Shown here in pieces: positions 33,150 through 46,500 of a stretch of DNA of 64,000 nucleotides. The position numbers and the translations under genes are program-made. Below the pieces are notes generated by a model. The model did not search any database. It had not been told where the DNA came from and saw only the letters and a program-made list of their open reading frames with translations. The first letter of the stretch is position 1, and each line of letters begins with the position of its first letter. Origin of the DNA: Lathyrus oleraceus (taxonomy: Eukaryota > Streptophyta > Magnoliopsida > Fabales > Fabaceae); contig NC_066582.1 of assembly GCF_024323335.1 (NCBI RefSeq), positions 181,918,782-181,982,781 on the forward strand, read 5' to 3'.

Positions 33150-36100
33150 ATTTATAATTAAATTTATAAATTAATGTCAGAATTTTGTTTCATATTATGT
33201 CTCTTATTTATTAATAAAATAATGAAATCCGTTAATCAATTATTGGAAGAAAAATTTATGATTAATAATGTATATTTTTGTGATTAATACAATAATATAA
33301 TTGACTAATTATAAATATTATATTTTTATTACAAAATTATTTTCTATAAATATTTTTTTATTTAATATTATTTTATTAAAAAATACACGGTTCAATGGAC
33401 AGTGTTTTATGTAAATATTTAATATTATTTTATTAAGAAAAACACAATCCAATGGACAGTGTTTTATAAATTAATGTCAGAATTTTATTTCATATTATGT
33501 CTCTTATTGATTATAAAATAGTGAAATCTGTTAATCAGTTATTAGAAGAAAAATTTATGATTAATAATGTATATTTTTGTGATTAATACAATACTATAAT
33601 TGACTAATTATAAATATTATATTTTTATTATAAAATTATTTTCTATAAATATTTTTTTAATTAATATTATTTTATTAAAAGAAACACGGCTCAATGCATA
33701 GTGTTTTATGTAAATATTTAGTATTATTTTATTAAGGAAAACACAATTCAATGGACAGTGTTTTATAAATTAATGTCAAATTTTTGTTTCATATTATGTC
33801 TCTTATTGATTAATAAAATAGTGAAATCTGTTAATCAGTTATTAGAAGAAAAATTTATGATTAATAATGTATATTTTTAACAATAATATAATAATATAAT
33901 TCACTAATTGTAAATATTATATTTTTATTATAAAATTATTTTCTATAAAAAAAATATTTAATATTATTTTATTAAAAGAAACACGGTTCAATGGACAGTG
34001 TTTTATGTAAATATTTAATATTATTTTATTAAGAAAAACACAATTCAATGGACAGTGTTTTATAAATTAATGTCAGAATTTTGTTTCATATTATGTCTCT
34101 TATTGATTAATAAAATAGTGAAATCTGTTAATCAGTTATTAGAAGAAATATTTATGATTAATAATGTATATTTTTGTGATTAATACAATAATATGACTGA
34201 CTAATTATAAATATTATATTTTTATTATAAAATTATTTTCTATAAATATTTTTTTATTTAATATTATTTTATTAAAAGAAACACAGTTCAATGGACAGTG
34301 TTTTATATAAATATTTAATATTATTTTATTAAGAAAAACACAATTCAATGGATAGTGTTTTATAAATTAATGTCAGAATTTTGTTTCATATTATGTCTCT
34401 TATTGATTAATAAAATAGTGAAATCTGTTAATCAGTTATTAGAAGAAATATTTATGATTAATAATATATATTTTTGTGATTAATACAATAATATGACTGA
34501 CTAATTATAAATATTATATTTTAATTATAAAATTATTTTCTATAAATATTTTTTTATTTAACATTATTTTATTAAAAGAAACACAGTTCAATGGACATTG
34601 TTGTATATAAATATTTAATATTATTTTATTAAGAAAAACACAATTCAATGGACAGTGTTTTATAAATTAATATCAGAATTTTATTTCATATTATGTCTCT
34701 TATTGATTAATAAAATAGTGAAATCTGTTAATCAGTTATTAGAAGAAAAATTTATGACTAATAATGTATATTTTTGTGATTAATACAATAATATAATTGA
34801 CTAATTATAAATATTATATTTTTATTATAAAATTATTTTCTATAAATATTTTTTTATTTAATATTTTTTTATTAAAAGAAACACGGTTCAATGCATAGTG
34901 TTTTATGTAAATATATAGTATTATTTTCTTAAGAAAACCACAATTCAATGGACAGTGTTTTATAAATTAATGTCAAAATTTTGTTTCATATTATGTCTCT
35001 TATTGATTAATAAAATAGTGCAATCAGTTAATCAGTTATTAGAAGAAAAATTTATGATTAATAATGTATATTTTTGTGATTAATATAATAATATAATTCA
35101 CTAATTATAAATATTATATTTTTATTATAAAATTATTTTCTATAAAAAAAAATTATTTAATATTATTTTATTAAAAGAAACATTGTTCAATGGACAGTGT
35201 TTTATTTAAATATTTAATATTATTTTATAAAGAAAAACGCAATTCAATGGACAGTGTTTTATAAATTAATGTCAGAATTTTATTTCATATTATGTCTCTT
35301 ATTGATTAATAAAATAGTAAAATTTGTTAATCAATTATTAGAAGAAAAATTTATGATTAATAATGTATATTTTGTGATTAATACAATAATATGATTGACT
35401 AATTATAAATATTATATTTTTATTATAAAATTATTTTCTATAAAAAAAAATTTATTTAATATTATTTTATTAAAAGAAACACGGTTCAATGGACACTGTT
35501 TTATATAAATATTTAATATTATTTTATTAAGAAAAACACAATTCAGTGGACAGTATTTTATAAATTAATGTCAGAATTTTGTTCATATTATGTCTCTTAT
35601 TGATTAATAAAATAGTGAAATCGGTTAATCAGTTATTAGAAGAAAAATTTATGATTAATAATATATATTTTTGTGATTAATACAATAATATAATTGATTA
35701 ATTACCAATATTATGGTTTTATTATAAAATTATTTTCTATAAATATTTTTTTATTTAATATTATTTTATTAAAAGAAATACGGTTCAATGGACAGTGTTT
35801 TATGTAAACATTTAATATTATTTTATTAAGAAAAACACAATTCAATAGACAATATTGTATAAATTAATGTCAGAATTTTATTTCATATTATGTCTGTTAT
35901 TGATTAATAAAATAGTGAAATCTGTTAATCAGTTATTAGAAGAAAAATTTATGATTAATAATGTATATCTTTGTGATTAATACAATAATATAATTGACTA
36001 ATTATAAATATTATATTTTTATTATAAAATTATTTTCTATAAATGTTTTTTTATTTAATATTATTTTATTAAAAGAAACACGGTTCAATGCACAGTGTTT

Positions 36101-38269
36101 TATGTAAATATTTAGTATTATTTTATTAAGAAAAACACAATTCAATGGACAATGTTTTATAAATTTATGCCAAAATTTTGTTTCATATTATGTCTCTTAT
36201 TATTGATTAATAAAATAGTGAAATTTGTTAATCAACTATTAGAAGAAAAATTTATGATTAATAATGTATATTTTGGTGATTAATACAATAATATAATTGA
36301 TTAATTACAAATTTTATAATTTTATTATAAAATTATTTTCTATAAAAAAAAATTTATTTAATATTATTTTATTAAAAGAAACACGGTTCAATGGACAGTG
36401 TTTTATGTAAATATTTAATATTGTTTTATTAAGAAAAATACAATTCAGTGGATAGTATTTTATAAATTAATGTCAGAATTTTGTTCATATTATGTCTCTT
36501 ATTGATTAATAAAATGGTGAAATCTGTTAATCAGTTATTAGAAGAAAAATTTAAGATTAATAATGTATATTTTTGTGATTAATATAATAATATAATTCAC
36601 TAATTATAAATATTATATTTTTATTATAAATTAGTTTCTATAAAAAAAATTATTTAATATTATTTTATTAAAAGAAACACGGTTCAATGGAAAGTGTTTT
36701 ATGTAAATATTTAATATTATTTTATTAAGAAAAACACTATTCAATGGAAAGTGTTTTATAAATTAATGTCAGAATTTTATTTCATATTATGTCTCTTATT
36801 GATTAATAATATAGTGAAATCTGTTAATAAGTTATTAGAAGAAAAATTTATGATTAATAATGTATATCTTTGTGATTAATACAATAATATAATTGACTAA
36901 TTATAAATATTATATTTTTATTATAAAATTATTTTCTATAAATGTTTTTTTATTTAATATTATTTTATTAAAAGAAACACGGTTCAATGCACAGTGTTTT
37001 ATGTAAATATTTAGTATTATTTTATTAAGAAAAACACAATTCAATGGACAATGTTTTATAAATTTATGCCAAAATTTTGTTTCATATTATGTCTCTTATT
37101 ATTGATTAATAAAATAGTGAAATTTGTTAATCAACTATTAGAAGAAAAATTTATGATTAATAATGTATATTTTGGTGATTAATACAATAATATAATTGAT
37201 TAATTACAAATTTTATAATTTTATTATAAAATTATTTTCTATAAAAAAAAATTTATTTAATATTATTTTATTAAAAGAAACACGGTTCAATGGACAGTGT
37301 TTTATGTAAATATTTAATATTGTTTTATTAAGAAAAATACAATTCAGTGGATAGTATTTTATAAATTAATGTCAGAATTTTGTTCATATTATGTCTCTTA
37401 TTGATTAATAAAATGGTGAAATCTGTTAATCAGTTATTAGAAGAAAAATTTAAGATTAATAATGTATATTTTTGTGATTAATATAATAATATAATTCACT
37501 AATTATAAATATTATATTTTTATTATAAATTAGTTTCTATAAAAAAAATTATTTAATATTATTTTATTAAAAGAAACACGGTTCAATGGAAAGTGTTTTA
37601 TGTAAATATTTAATATTATTTTATTAAGAAAAACACTATTCAATGGAAAGTGTTTTATAAATTAATGTCAGAATTTTATTTCATATTATGTCTCTTATTG
37701 ATTAATAATATAGTGAAATCTGTTAATAAGTTATTAGAAGAAAATTTTTTGATTAATAATGTATATTTTTGTGATTAATACAATAATATAATTGATTAAT
37801 TATAAATATTATATTTTTATTATAAAATTATTTTCTATAAATATTTTTTTATTTAATATTATTTTATTAAAAGAAACATGGTTCAATGCACATGGTTTTA
37901 TGAAAATATTTAGTATTATTTTATTAAGAAAAACACAATTCAATGGATAGTGTTTTATAAATTAGTGTCAAAATTTTGTTTCATATTATGTCTCTTATTA
38001 ATTAATAAATTAGTAAAATCTGTTAATCATTATTAGAAGAAAAATTTATGATTAATAATATATATTTTTGTGATTAATACAATAATATAATTGATTAATT
38101 ATAAATATTATAATTTTATTATAAAATTATTTTCTATAAATAATTTTTTATTTAATATTATTTTATTAAAAGAAACACGGTTCAATGAAAAGTGTTTTAT
38201 GTTAATATTTAATATTATTTTATTAAGAAAATCATAATTCAATGAATAGTGTTTTAGGCAAATATTGGT
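33150..38269. repeat. AT-rich satellite array, ~300-bp units, about 17 copies
   Basis: The landmark TTATGTCTCTTATTGATTAA recurs at intervals of 297-304 bp from about 33195 to 37990. Each unit itself contains a doublet of ~60 bp (TTAATATTATTTTATTAA followed by CAATGGACAGTGTTTTAT, once with CACGGTT and once with CACAATT in front). Copies are highly similar, with no open frame. Bases about 35940-36839 and 36839-37738 are almost identical at an offset of 899 bp, a recent three-unit duplication. The array ends at about 38269, just before the esterase TATA box. Confidence 0.93.
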
Positions 38270-38296
38270 ATAACAATTTGGGTATAGGAATCCTTG

Positions 38297-38305
38297 TATA
38301 AAAAA
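38297..38305 (+). promoter_or_regulatory. TATA box of the carboxylesterase gene
   Basis: TATAAAAAA lies 37 bp before the chosen ATG at 38342, implying a very short 5' leader of about 10-15 nt. It is 27 bp downstream of the last satellite sequence, so the proximal promoter upstream of the TATA box is satellite DNA. Confidence 0.6.
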
Positions 38306-38341
38306 CCAAACACTAGTCTGTTTTCTTGGATCTCTAAACCA

Positions 38342-39295
38342 ATGGCCTCCACCGATACAACTAAACACATCATCTCAGAAATTCCTCCCTATATCACCGT
38401 CTACAACGACGGCACCATCGAACGACCACGACAAGCACCAACCGTACCACCCAATCTCAACGACCCAAACTCCTCCGTCTCATCCAAAGACATCATCATC
38501 TCTCAAAACCCCAACATCTCCGCTCGTCTCTACCTCCCAAAACACCCCACCCAAAAACTCCCCATCTTACTATTCTTCCACGGCGGTGGATTCTTCTTCG
38601 AATCAGCTTTCTCCAAACTCTACCATGAGCACTTCAACATCTTCGCTCCTCAAGCAAACACCATAGTTGTTTCCGTCGAATACAGACTCGCTCCAGAACA
38701 CCCTCTTCCTGCAGCGTACCATGATTGCTGGAGCTCACTCCAATGGGTTGCTTCTAACCAAGAACCGTGGCTAACCAACCACGGTGATTTAAATAGACTT
38801 TTCATTGGTGGTGACAGTGCTGGTGGTAACATAGTTCATAACATCGCCATGCGTGCTGGCTCTGAAGCTTTACCGAACGATGTTAAACTCTTAGGAGCTA
38901 TTTTACAACAGCCTTTTTTCTTTAGTTCATACCCTGTTGGATTAGAAGGTGTTAAACTCAAGAGTTCAGATCATGATTTTTACTGCTCCGTTTGGAATTT
39001 CGTGTATCCATCAGCACCGGGTGGAATTGATAACTGTTGTGTTAATCCTTTGGGTTTAGAGGCACCGAGTTTGGAAGGACTTGGTTGTGATAAGATGATT
39101 GTTTGTGTTGCTGGGAAAGATGGAATTAGAGAGAGAGGAGTTTGGTATTATGAAATAGTGAAAAAGAGTGGTTGGAAAGGGAAATTGGAATTGTTTGAAG
39201 AAGAAGGCGAAGATCATGTTTATCATATCTTTTATCCTGAATCTGTGAATGGTCAGAAATTGATCAAACGATTGGCTTCTTTTATCCATGAGTAA
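38342..39295 (+). CDS. Plant carboxylesterase (CXE, hormone-sensitive-lipase-like alpha/beta hydrolase)
   Basis: An intact, intronless 317-residue protein, the usual size for plant CXEs. The oxyanion-hole HGGG is at residues 80-83. The nucleophile elbow GDSAGG has Ser159. The other likely triad members are Asp260 (AGKD) and His292 (EDHVYH). No signal peptide or membrane segment is visible, so it is probably cytosolic. The family hydrolyses small esters and includes the legume 2-hydroxyisoflavanone dehydratases, which from memory carry Thr at the nucleophile position; the Ser here favours an esterase. The gibberellin receptor GID1 is excluded by the intact His. An in-frame ATG at 38294 would add 16 residues but overlaps the TATA box, so 38342 is preferred. 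The substrate is unknown. Confidence 0.93.
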   Translation: MASTDTTKHIISEIPPYITVYNDGTIERPRQAPTVPPNLNDPNSSVSSKDIIISQNPNISARLYLPKHPTQKLPILLFFHGGGFFFESAFSKLYHEHFNIFAPQANTIVVSVEYRLAPEHPLPAAYHDCWSSLQWVASNQEPWLTNHGDLNRLFIGGDSAGGNIVHNIAMRAGSEALPNDVKLLGAILQQPFFFSSYPVGLEGVKLKSSDHDFYCSVWNFVYPSAPGGIDNCCVNPLGLEAPSLEGLGCDKMIVCVAGKDGIRERGVWYYEIVKKSGWKGKLELFEEEGEDHVYHIFYPESVNGQKLIKRLASFIHE

Positions 39296-40139
39296 ATAAA
39301 TGTGTTGCTTTCTATTCTTCTGGTCTTTATTATAAATATAGATCAGATAAATAAATGCTGTTTTAGATTGCAATAGTAGCAATCATGAGATTGTTTTTTT
39401 ATTTATTTTCAGTTTTGCTAATAATAATGTTTTCTTGTGATGAGAAATAATAGTTGTAACAAAGTGCAAGGGATTTAATGTTGTTTTGTTATTATGAAAT
39501 TAAAGAGTAGAGGTGTATGCATAATGCATGATAGATCGGCACAGCATGGTTATATGATAAGATGACATGAGCATGAGCCTGAGCCATGGAACATTGTTTT
39601 TCTTTTGGTAAGTGAACCTTTTTGGGATAAGTACAAGATCTGGGACAATATCTTGGTTCTCAATTATGCAGTGTATATAATATAGTATTACCATCTCACA
39701 TCAAATTGCTACCATTTTGTCCTTATCATCTCAAGATGGAAAAGGGAACATCGTGTTGGATTTAGGTTTTTTTTTAAGTGCACTATATATTAAATGAAAA
39801 AGAAAGAGTACATAGAAGAGGGATACAAAACCAAAACTCTCTGACAAGAACAAACACAAAAAAAAAAGAAAATTAAAAACAAACAAATTTGAAGGACGAC
39901 TCTTATCTAAAGAAACTAACGAGACAAGCGGTTGGAGGCCATCCTGCGTTCATCTCAATCTGCTTATTGATCTTTATTATTCTTGGGACCACCAATTAAA
40001 ATGACTAGTTTGTGTTTCTATCCAAATCAATACTTTTACCTTTTTGAATCACGTTAATCCATAATTCAATCAGAAAATTTAAAGTTTTTGTTTGACAACA
40101 CTCTACCATTATATAATTTTTATAAATAATTTCTATGAA
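39296..40139. other. 3' flank of the esterase gene; nothing else recognised
   Basis: AATAAA-type words close after the stop (about 39294 and 39350) may serve as polyadenylation signals. The remaining ~800 bp is AT-rich and unique as far as I can see. TGTTGGA at 39754 could be an LTR start, but nothing confirms it. Confidence 0.5.
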
Positions 40140-41182
40140 ATATCAAGTCAAACCGAAGCAAAAGTGCTAAGAAATAATTGATTGATAAAATGAAGAGAAT
40201 TGAAGAAATAATGAAAATTGCAGTAATTGGGCACAAAAGGAAGAAAATCACACCTGAAGAATTGTGGTAGTGATCTGCTCATCGCGGTCGCGATACAGAG
40301 TGGCACAGTCCCAATGGATAATTTTTTTGGGTTTTTTTAATGCGTTACTTTTGCTATAAAGAGGTTTTTCTAGTACAGAATTAAGGGTTATGTGTTTTTT
40401 TACTCTATAGTGACGACAACGGGTCCAGGAAAAGCAGTTTTGAGAGTATTGGAAGTCATTTAAGTCAAACTCTTCAAGAATTTCACATGCAATCATCTTC
40501 TCAACTCTTGATATTTTGTATTACTATGAGTAGCTAAATTACTCTAGATTAGATTTTGTATGACAAACTTGTTTTGAACCTGTTGAATTATATGTTTAGT
40601 TTCAGATTTTACGATTAATTGAAGTCATATTTTTATTTAATTATCTTTGTTCTTAATGCTTTTATTTGTAGACGCGCTGATAATATGAACTTAGACGAGT
40701 ATGGATTATTGACCCTAAATCTATGAATCCGAACTAGGATAATTAATCTACTTTCTCTAATTAAATAGGGATAGGAGATCACTAGTGGTAGTTTTTGAAT
40801 TAACGCACCTAATAATGTCTAATTTCACTTTTGCTGACTGAATAGGGATATGAAGTCACTAGTAAAAATTAGTGAATTATACACAAAGCAATTTAGTTTA
40901 ATGACTTTGTTAAGTCTCCGTAAACGTATAACGACGACTTTACCATTCATCTAATGCACTAAACATCCACAGGGAATAAACAAGGGATTCACGGCAAAAT
41001 CTAGTTGCTTTTCTCATATTGAATTCAGAACAAATTTACTTTTCGTAAAATAACTCGAAAGCCCCATAACCTTTACTTTTTTAATTTGCACAATCGTAGT
41101 TTTGTTAAATAGCAATTCCTATGGATATGATCTTTATTTTTATTACTTCGACAATATTAGTACATTTGTCGAGAAGTCATCA
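40140..41182 (+). mobile_element. Athila-type LTR, 3' part (start uncertain)
   Basis: The sequence before the primer site has words typical of Athila-group LTRs: an ATGAGTAGCTAAA stretch (about 40525) and the paired AATAGGGATAGGAGATCACTAGTG phrases (about 40766 and 40844). It ends at CA (41182), six bases before the primer binding site. The left end could not be fixed. Confidence 0.65.
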
Positions 41183-41188
41183 AATATT

Positions 41189-41201
41189 TGGCGCCGTTAC
41201 C
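41189..41201 (+). other. Primer binding site, tRNA-Asp type
   Basis: TGGCGCCGTTACC differs in one base from the complement of the plant tRNA-Asp 3' end (TGGCGCCGTTGCC), the primer used by Athila-type elements. Confidence 0.75.
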
Positions 41202-41374
41202 TAGGATTATTGATAATTTCAACAAGGCATGCTTGTGCGACATTTTAATTTTTGTTTTTAATTTTAATTTTAATTTTTTAGTTTTAATATTGTTATTTTT
41301 TTTTTTTATTATTTTTTTTGGTTTGGTACAATACTACTTAAGGTATTTTTCTGTTTGTTTATGCGAGGTTCAGG

Positions 41375-41978
41375 ATCAAATCTAGTACCTTTTTGATTCA
41401 GAGATTGAAAAGATCGCACGAGCAAATCAGAAAGCAGCACGAGAAACACTTTTAGTGAGAAAACAAATTTCTAGAGAGGTTCTTCACCACTACCTAGTTT
41501 TTCGAAAGAAAAACTGAAACTATAAAATTCGAGCAACAAGAGACTGAGTCCTTGTACGATTCATGGGTGAGGTCCAAATTGTTATTACGAAGGTGTCCGA
41601 ATCATAACATGAGCAACATGGAACAAATGCAAAATTTCATCAAATGACTCGGAAATCAAACACTGATGCTATTGGATGCTTTATTTGGAGGTACCATTCA
41701 AACCATGACCGAAGGACATGTAGAAGAGTTAGTTGAGAAGGTTTGCTTGAACGAATACCACTCAAAGAGTGAAAGGGGAGTCATGTTAAAATGACAAGTA
41801 CACCAAAGGGTGTGTTAACTCTAAACACTCATACTGTATTGCTAGCTCATATCGAACTCATAAATAAAAGATTGGCAGAAAGCAACCTTAATCAAGCCAA
41901 TATAAGCCATGTTCAAACTTTGAAATGTGATTTCTACGGAGAAAGTCACGCAAATGGGATGTGTGTTTTAGAAGGTTC
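41375..41978 (+). pseudogene. Athila-type gag remnant
   Basis: Fragments read FDSEIEKIARANQKAARETL, then ETESLYDSWVRSKLLLRRCP, LGNQTLMLLDALFGGTIQTM and a final CDFYGESHANGMC. The last is the Athila-type zinc knuckle with one Cys changed to Tyr. There are several stops and frameshifts. The sequence is cut off at about 41978 by the end of an Ogre LTR (W). Confidence 0.8.
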
Positions 41979-43524
41979 TATAACGGTAAATTCATGACCA
42001 TCAAACTATGGATAAGATTAACATCAATAAAACTAGAGTCGCCACCACGCTTTTATTATTTCCAAATGAAAAGGGAAAAGTACGAACAAAACCCAAAGAT
42101 AAAAAGTTTTCAAATCAAAACTATTAAAATGCTAGAGATTACAGGTAAGGGGGTTGGTTACACAGAGGAAAGGTGTTAGCACCTAAAGTGTCCTAGGTAC
42201 CGCTAGGGAGCCCTTTTTTATGTGTGCATATGTGTTTGGTATAAAAGATCTTTGAGAAAAATAGAGCGGGGGGTGAGAAAAGAATTCAATGATTATATTT
42301 TTGTGTTTGACAAGACCTTCAGATTTGTGTCTACGTACCAACATAAAAATGAGGGATCAAAACCTCGTAGTTCATGGTAAAAATTTCAAATGAGATGGTG
42401 CATTGCTTTTAACAAAAGTTGATAAGAGAAGACACAAAGGGGCCAAAAGTTGTTAGTTCTTTTTGTCTTTTGAAATCTCAAGTCAATATGATTAAGTTTA
42501 TTTACAAATTTGATTTAAGAAAGAGTTTGAAAATTCAATGACATAAAGCCAAAGTTTCTAATTATTAAAATAAAGTCTAAGTTTGAAATCACAAGCAAAG
42601 AAAGTTTTTGAAAAGGGGGAGAGATTTTGAAGTTTAAGAAGTGGGAGGAGATGAAGAGGTTATCCTAAGCACAAAATTAAAAGTTAAGAGTTGAAAAGAT
42701 CTGACCAATGAGATGCAATCCAACAGACAAGAATGTCATATAGAAACCCATTTTCCTTTGGACTTTAATCAAGCAATGATCAATAAGCAATGAGTAATAT
42801 CCCGACATCATGAAGATCAAGGCATCAAATAAAGATAGCCACATCCAAGCAAGCAACTCTAATAGCTAGCAATCTTTATTGTCTTTTGTATCAGATGAAA
42901 TATTCCTTGATCAACTCAGAACAAAGCATCAAACACAAGATCAAAATAACAATTAAACACAAAGACAAAGTAGCAGAGGCACCCAAGAAATTCCTAAGGC
43001 TTGTATCATATGAAGGCACAGTTCAAAATAGCTCAGTCTCAAAATATTGGCATTGGCCAAGTCCTTTTAGCACAGAGAATGTTGCCTAATCCTAAGTCCA
43101 AAAGTTCATATCAAGTTCAACAGTCCATCAAATGTTTTTTAAGATTTTTCTTATTATTAGGTATTTTAAGGTCCTAAGACCACAAACAAAACCAAAACAC
43201 ACAAATAATATATATACAATCACAAGATATGGCTCAAATGAGCAAAGTGAAAATGACATAATCATAAGCAAATTATAAATGTAAACGGCAATGAATGATA
43301 AATGACTGAAATTTAAATTGTATAATAGTAAATGACTTGAAAGTAAAGCAATATTAACAAGAGTTAGTCAAATGTTAGTCAAAAGTTAGTCAAGTGTTAA
43401 TGGTGATTTTAATTGATTAAGTCATTCTTTGGAGAACACTCAACAATTCATTCACAAGTATGAATCCTTAAACCAAGACATCTTCCATGAGAAGGGCTCC
43501 AACTTGGATAATTCAACAAGTATG
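41979..43524 (-). mobile_element. Ogre LTR fragment W (3' end of an LTR)
   Basis: The minus-strand copy ends at 41979 (ACGGTAAATTC, the complement of the LTR terminus) and matches the last ~1.5 kb of LTR X. It contains the tRNA-Arg-like AGAGTCGCCACC word (41 kb region) and the ACGTACC...CGTAGTTC stem-loop module near 42332-42374. It is interrupted at 43524 by the terminus of X, so X inserted into W. W itself interrupts the Athila gag. Confidence 0.85.
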
Positions 43525-46500
43525 TGTAGCGGTAAATTCATGACCATCAAGATATGGATAAACTTGACGTCAATAAAACTAGAGTCGCCACCGCACTTTT
43601 ATTGTTTCCAAAGGAAAAGGGAAAAGTACGAACAAAACCCAAAGATAAGAAGTTTTCAAATCAAAACTAATAAAATGCCAGAGATTACAAGTAAGGGGGT
43701 TGGTTACACAAAGGGAAGGTGTTAGCATCCAAAGTGTCCTAGGTACCCCTAGGGAGCCCTTTTTTATGTGCGTATGTGTTTTGGTATAAAATGATGTTTG
43801 CAATAAATAAACCGTGGGGATGAGAAAAGAATTCATTAATTATATTTTTGTGTTTGACAAGATCTTCGGACTTGTGCCTACGTACCAACATAAAAATGAG
43901 GGATCAAAACCTCGTAATTCGTGATATCAATTTCAAAGTGGGTGAATTGCTTTTAACAAAAATTTAAATTTAAGAGAGGCACAAAGGGCCTAAAAGAGTT
44001 TGGATGAGTGTTAGTTCTTTTTGTCTTTTTGAAATTTTAAGCCAATATGGTTAGATTCATTTACAAGTTTGATTAAAGAAAAGATTTTAAAAAATGCAAT
44101 GGCGTAAGGCCAAAGTTTCTATTTCTTCAATAAGGTCTAAGTTTGAAATCACAAGCAAAGAAGATTTTTGAAAAGAGGGAGAGATTTTAAATTTAAGAAG
44201 TGGGAGAAGATGAAGAGACTAATCCTAAGCATAAAATTTAAAAGTTAAGATTTGAAAAGATCTGACCAATGGGATGCAATCCAATAGACAAAAATGTCAT
44301 ATAGAAACCCATTTTTCCTTTGGAATTTAAATCAAGCAATATCAATAAGCAAGTAACAAAGTGAAGAGCAAGACATCAAATAAAGATATCCACATCCAAG
44401 CTAGCAACTTCATAGTCTTATTCATAATCTTCCCATGTATCATATGACATACTCCTTGAATGACTCAGAATAAGGCATTAGACACAAGTTCAAAGTATCA
44501 TTTGCATTAAGACCATGTAGCAGATGAACTCATGTGGATCTCAATACTTGTATCAGATGGAAGCTCAAATCACAATAACTTGGTCTCAGAAATGTTGGCA
44601 TTGGCCAAGTCCTTTTGCTTAGGGAATGTTGCCTAATTCTAAGTCAGCTCAGATCAAATCCAATAGTACACATAAACATTTTTTAGGGTTTTTGTTGTTT
44701 ATTAGGTATTTTAAGGTCCTAAGACCACAAACACAAACAAGATATACAAACAAATGTATACAATCACAATATATGGCTCAAGTGAGCAAAAGGGAAAATG
44801 GCATTTAAACATGAACATGTTAAATGGTATGTAAAATGGAAAATGGTAAATGACTTGAATTTAAATGACATAAAGTAAATGACTTGTAATTAAAGGGTCA
44901 GTCAAATGTTAGTTGATTAGATGTTAATGGAGTTTTGCTTTTCAATTGATTAAGTCATTATTTAGAGAACACTCAACCCTCTATTCACAAGCATGGATCC
45001 TTGAACCAAGACATCTTCCAAAGGAAGGAAAAAAGGCCTAGTTTCCATACAATACCATGAAACGGGGGAGACTTACAATCTCACTTACTAGAATGCTATG
45101 CCTTTTGGTCAAAACTTAGCGCTATGTTAAGCAATCGTAATTGGACTTATGTAGAAGTCACAACTATCTGAGGCCGGGCAATAAATATTTTGGTGTTAAT
45201 GCATGTTAGAGGTATGGTATAATGAACCACACTCCTAAAACATACCACACACAAAAATAAAAATGATCAAAGGATGGACCTAATCTCATCCATACTTGTA
45301 TTGGTTCATATAACACTAAGTTATTGATGAACCAATTAGCCTTAGGATATTGAGATGTCATTGGCCAATGGGATTGGATAGAAAGGGATTGAATATGAAG
45401 AGGGAGGGAGAATGAGACAAACACAAATTGGTCATGGGAGAAATTTTATCAAATTAAAATCATTCATTCATTTTGGGAGATGAAATGTACATTTCATCAA
45501 TCCCCTAAATCCAATGATTTTAATCCAACAAAAGTCAAATCAACCTTGACCAATGCCTAAGCACATAGTCAAACTTCACGAGTCAATAAGAATGGCTCAA
45601 CATAATTTTCCCACAATTAAACAATTAAAAATCAAATTAAAATGCATTTAAATTAAATTATGTTTGATCAAAAACCTAAAACCTCTACAAAACACCAAAT
45701 AAGTAGCCAAGAGATTTATCATAGGTCAAACAAGGTCAAAGGACCTTGGAGAAAAAATTTCATAATTTTTGAAAAATCATAAGTATTTTTAAAAAATTAA
45801 AAATATGCACAAAAACAATTAATTCATGAAAAATATCAAAATTAATCAAAAAAATGATCTTAATTCAGAAAATGAAAGAGGAAAATTTTTGAAATTTTTT
45901 GGTGAAAGTTCCATATTTTTTGGATTAAAAATGAAATTAATATGAATTAATTAAAAATAAGCAATTAAATGAAATATTCATAAATTCAAAAAAAAGGAGA
46001 GCCATCTGATCTCCCTCATTAATTGAGGTGGCATATCAGATGGATGGAAACGTGCGTTCCGCATGCGCTTCAGTCAACTATCCCACACACGTGGTAATCA
46101 AAAGCAACACACGAGATTAAAACATTTAAAAAGGAACCTATGGTTGAGATGCATGCCAACACATCATCGGAGCCAGAGCTCCGGTCTTCTTCTCCGGTGG
46201 ACCTCACCGGACTGGTCCATCATCAAACATCACCAAAATGAAAAAGCAAGACATGGATTTAAAGAAAAAATGGCCAAGAACTCGAATCTGGCCTCAATTT
46301 TGTCCAATTCCAAGTATATAAAAAGATACAGGGATTTGAATTTTGAGGATCATGAACTGAGTTGCTTCGATTTAACCTCAAAACAACTCAATCTTGTTGC
46401 CTACATTGGTAGGACTTCAGCAAACCAACAATCAGTCAAAATGGATGAGAAATGAGGGAGAATCAAAGAAGAAAAGTTTCTGAAATCTCACCTTCGAGGA

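Noticed and set aside
33150..38269. CRISPR-like array of regularly spaced repeats
   Set aside because: The whole ~300-bp unit is repeated without variable spacers, and the genome is a plant nuclear genome; it is a satellite.
38294..38341. Upstream ATG adding 16 residues to the esterase
   Set aside because: It overlaps the TATA box and the added residues do not resemble CXE N-termini; the ATG at 38342 gives the usual MAS...EIPPYITVYNDG start.
40281..40294. TCGCG...CGCGA palindrome in the Athila LTR region
   Set aside because: Short and isolated; no second copy in the window to test conservation.
41187..41204. tRNA gene remnant
   Set aside because: Only the primer-complementary bases match tRNA-Asp; there is no cloverleaf, so it is a primer binding site. 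No tRNA or rRNA gene was recognised anywhere in the window.
46063..46455. 130-codon ORF in LTR X
   Set aside because: The homologous positions in LTRs Y and Z have shifted frames and stops, so it is not conserved as protein.
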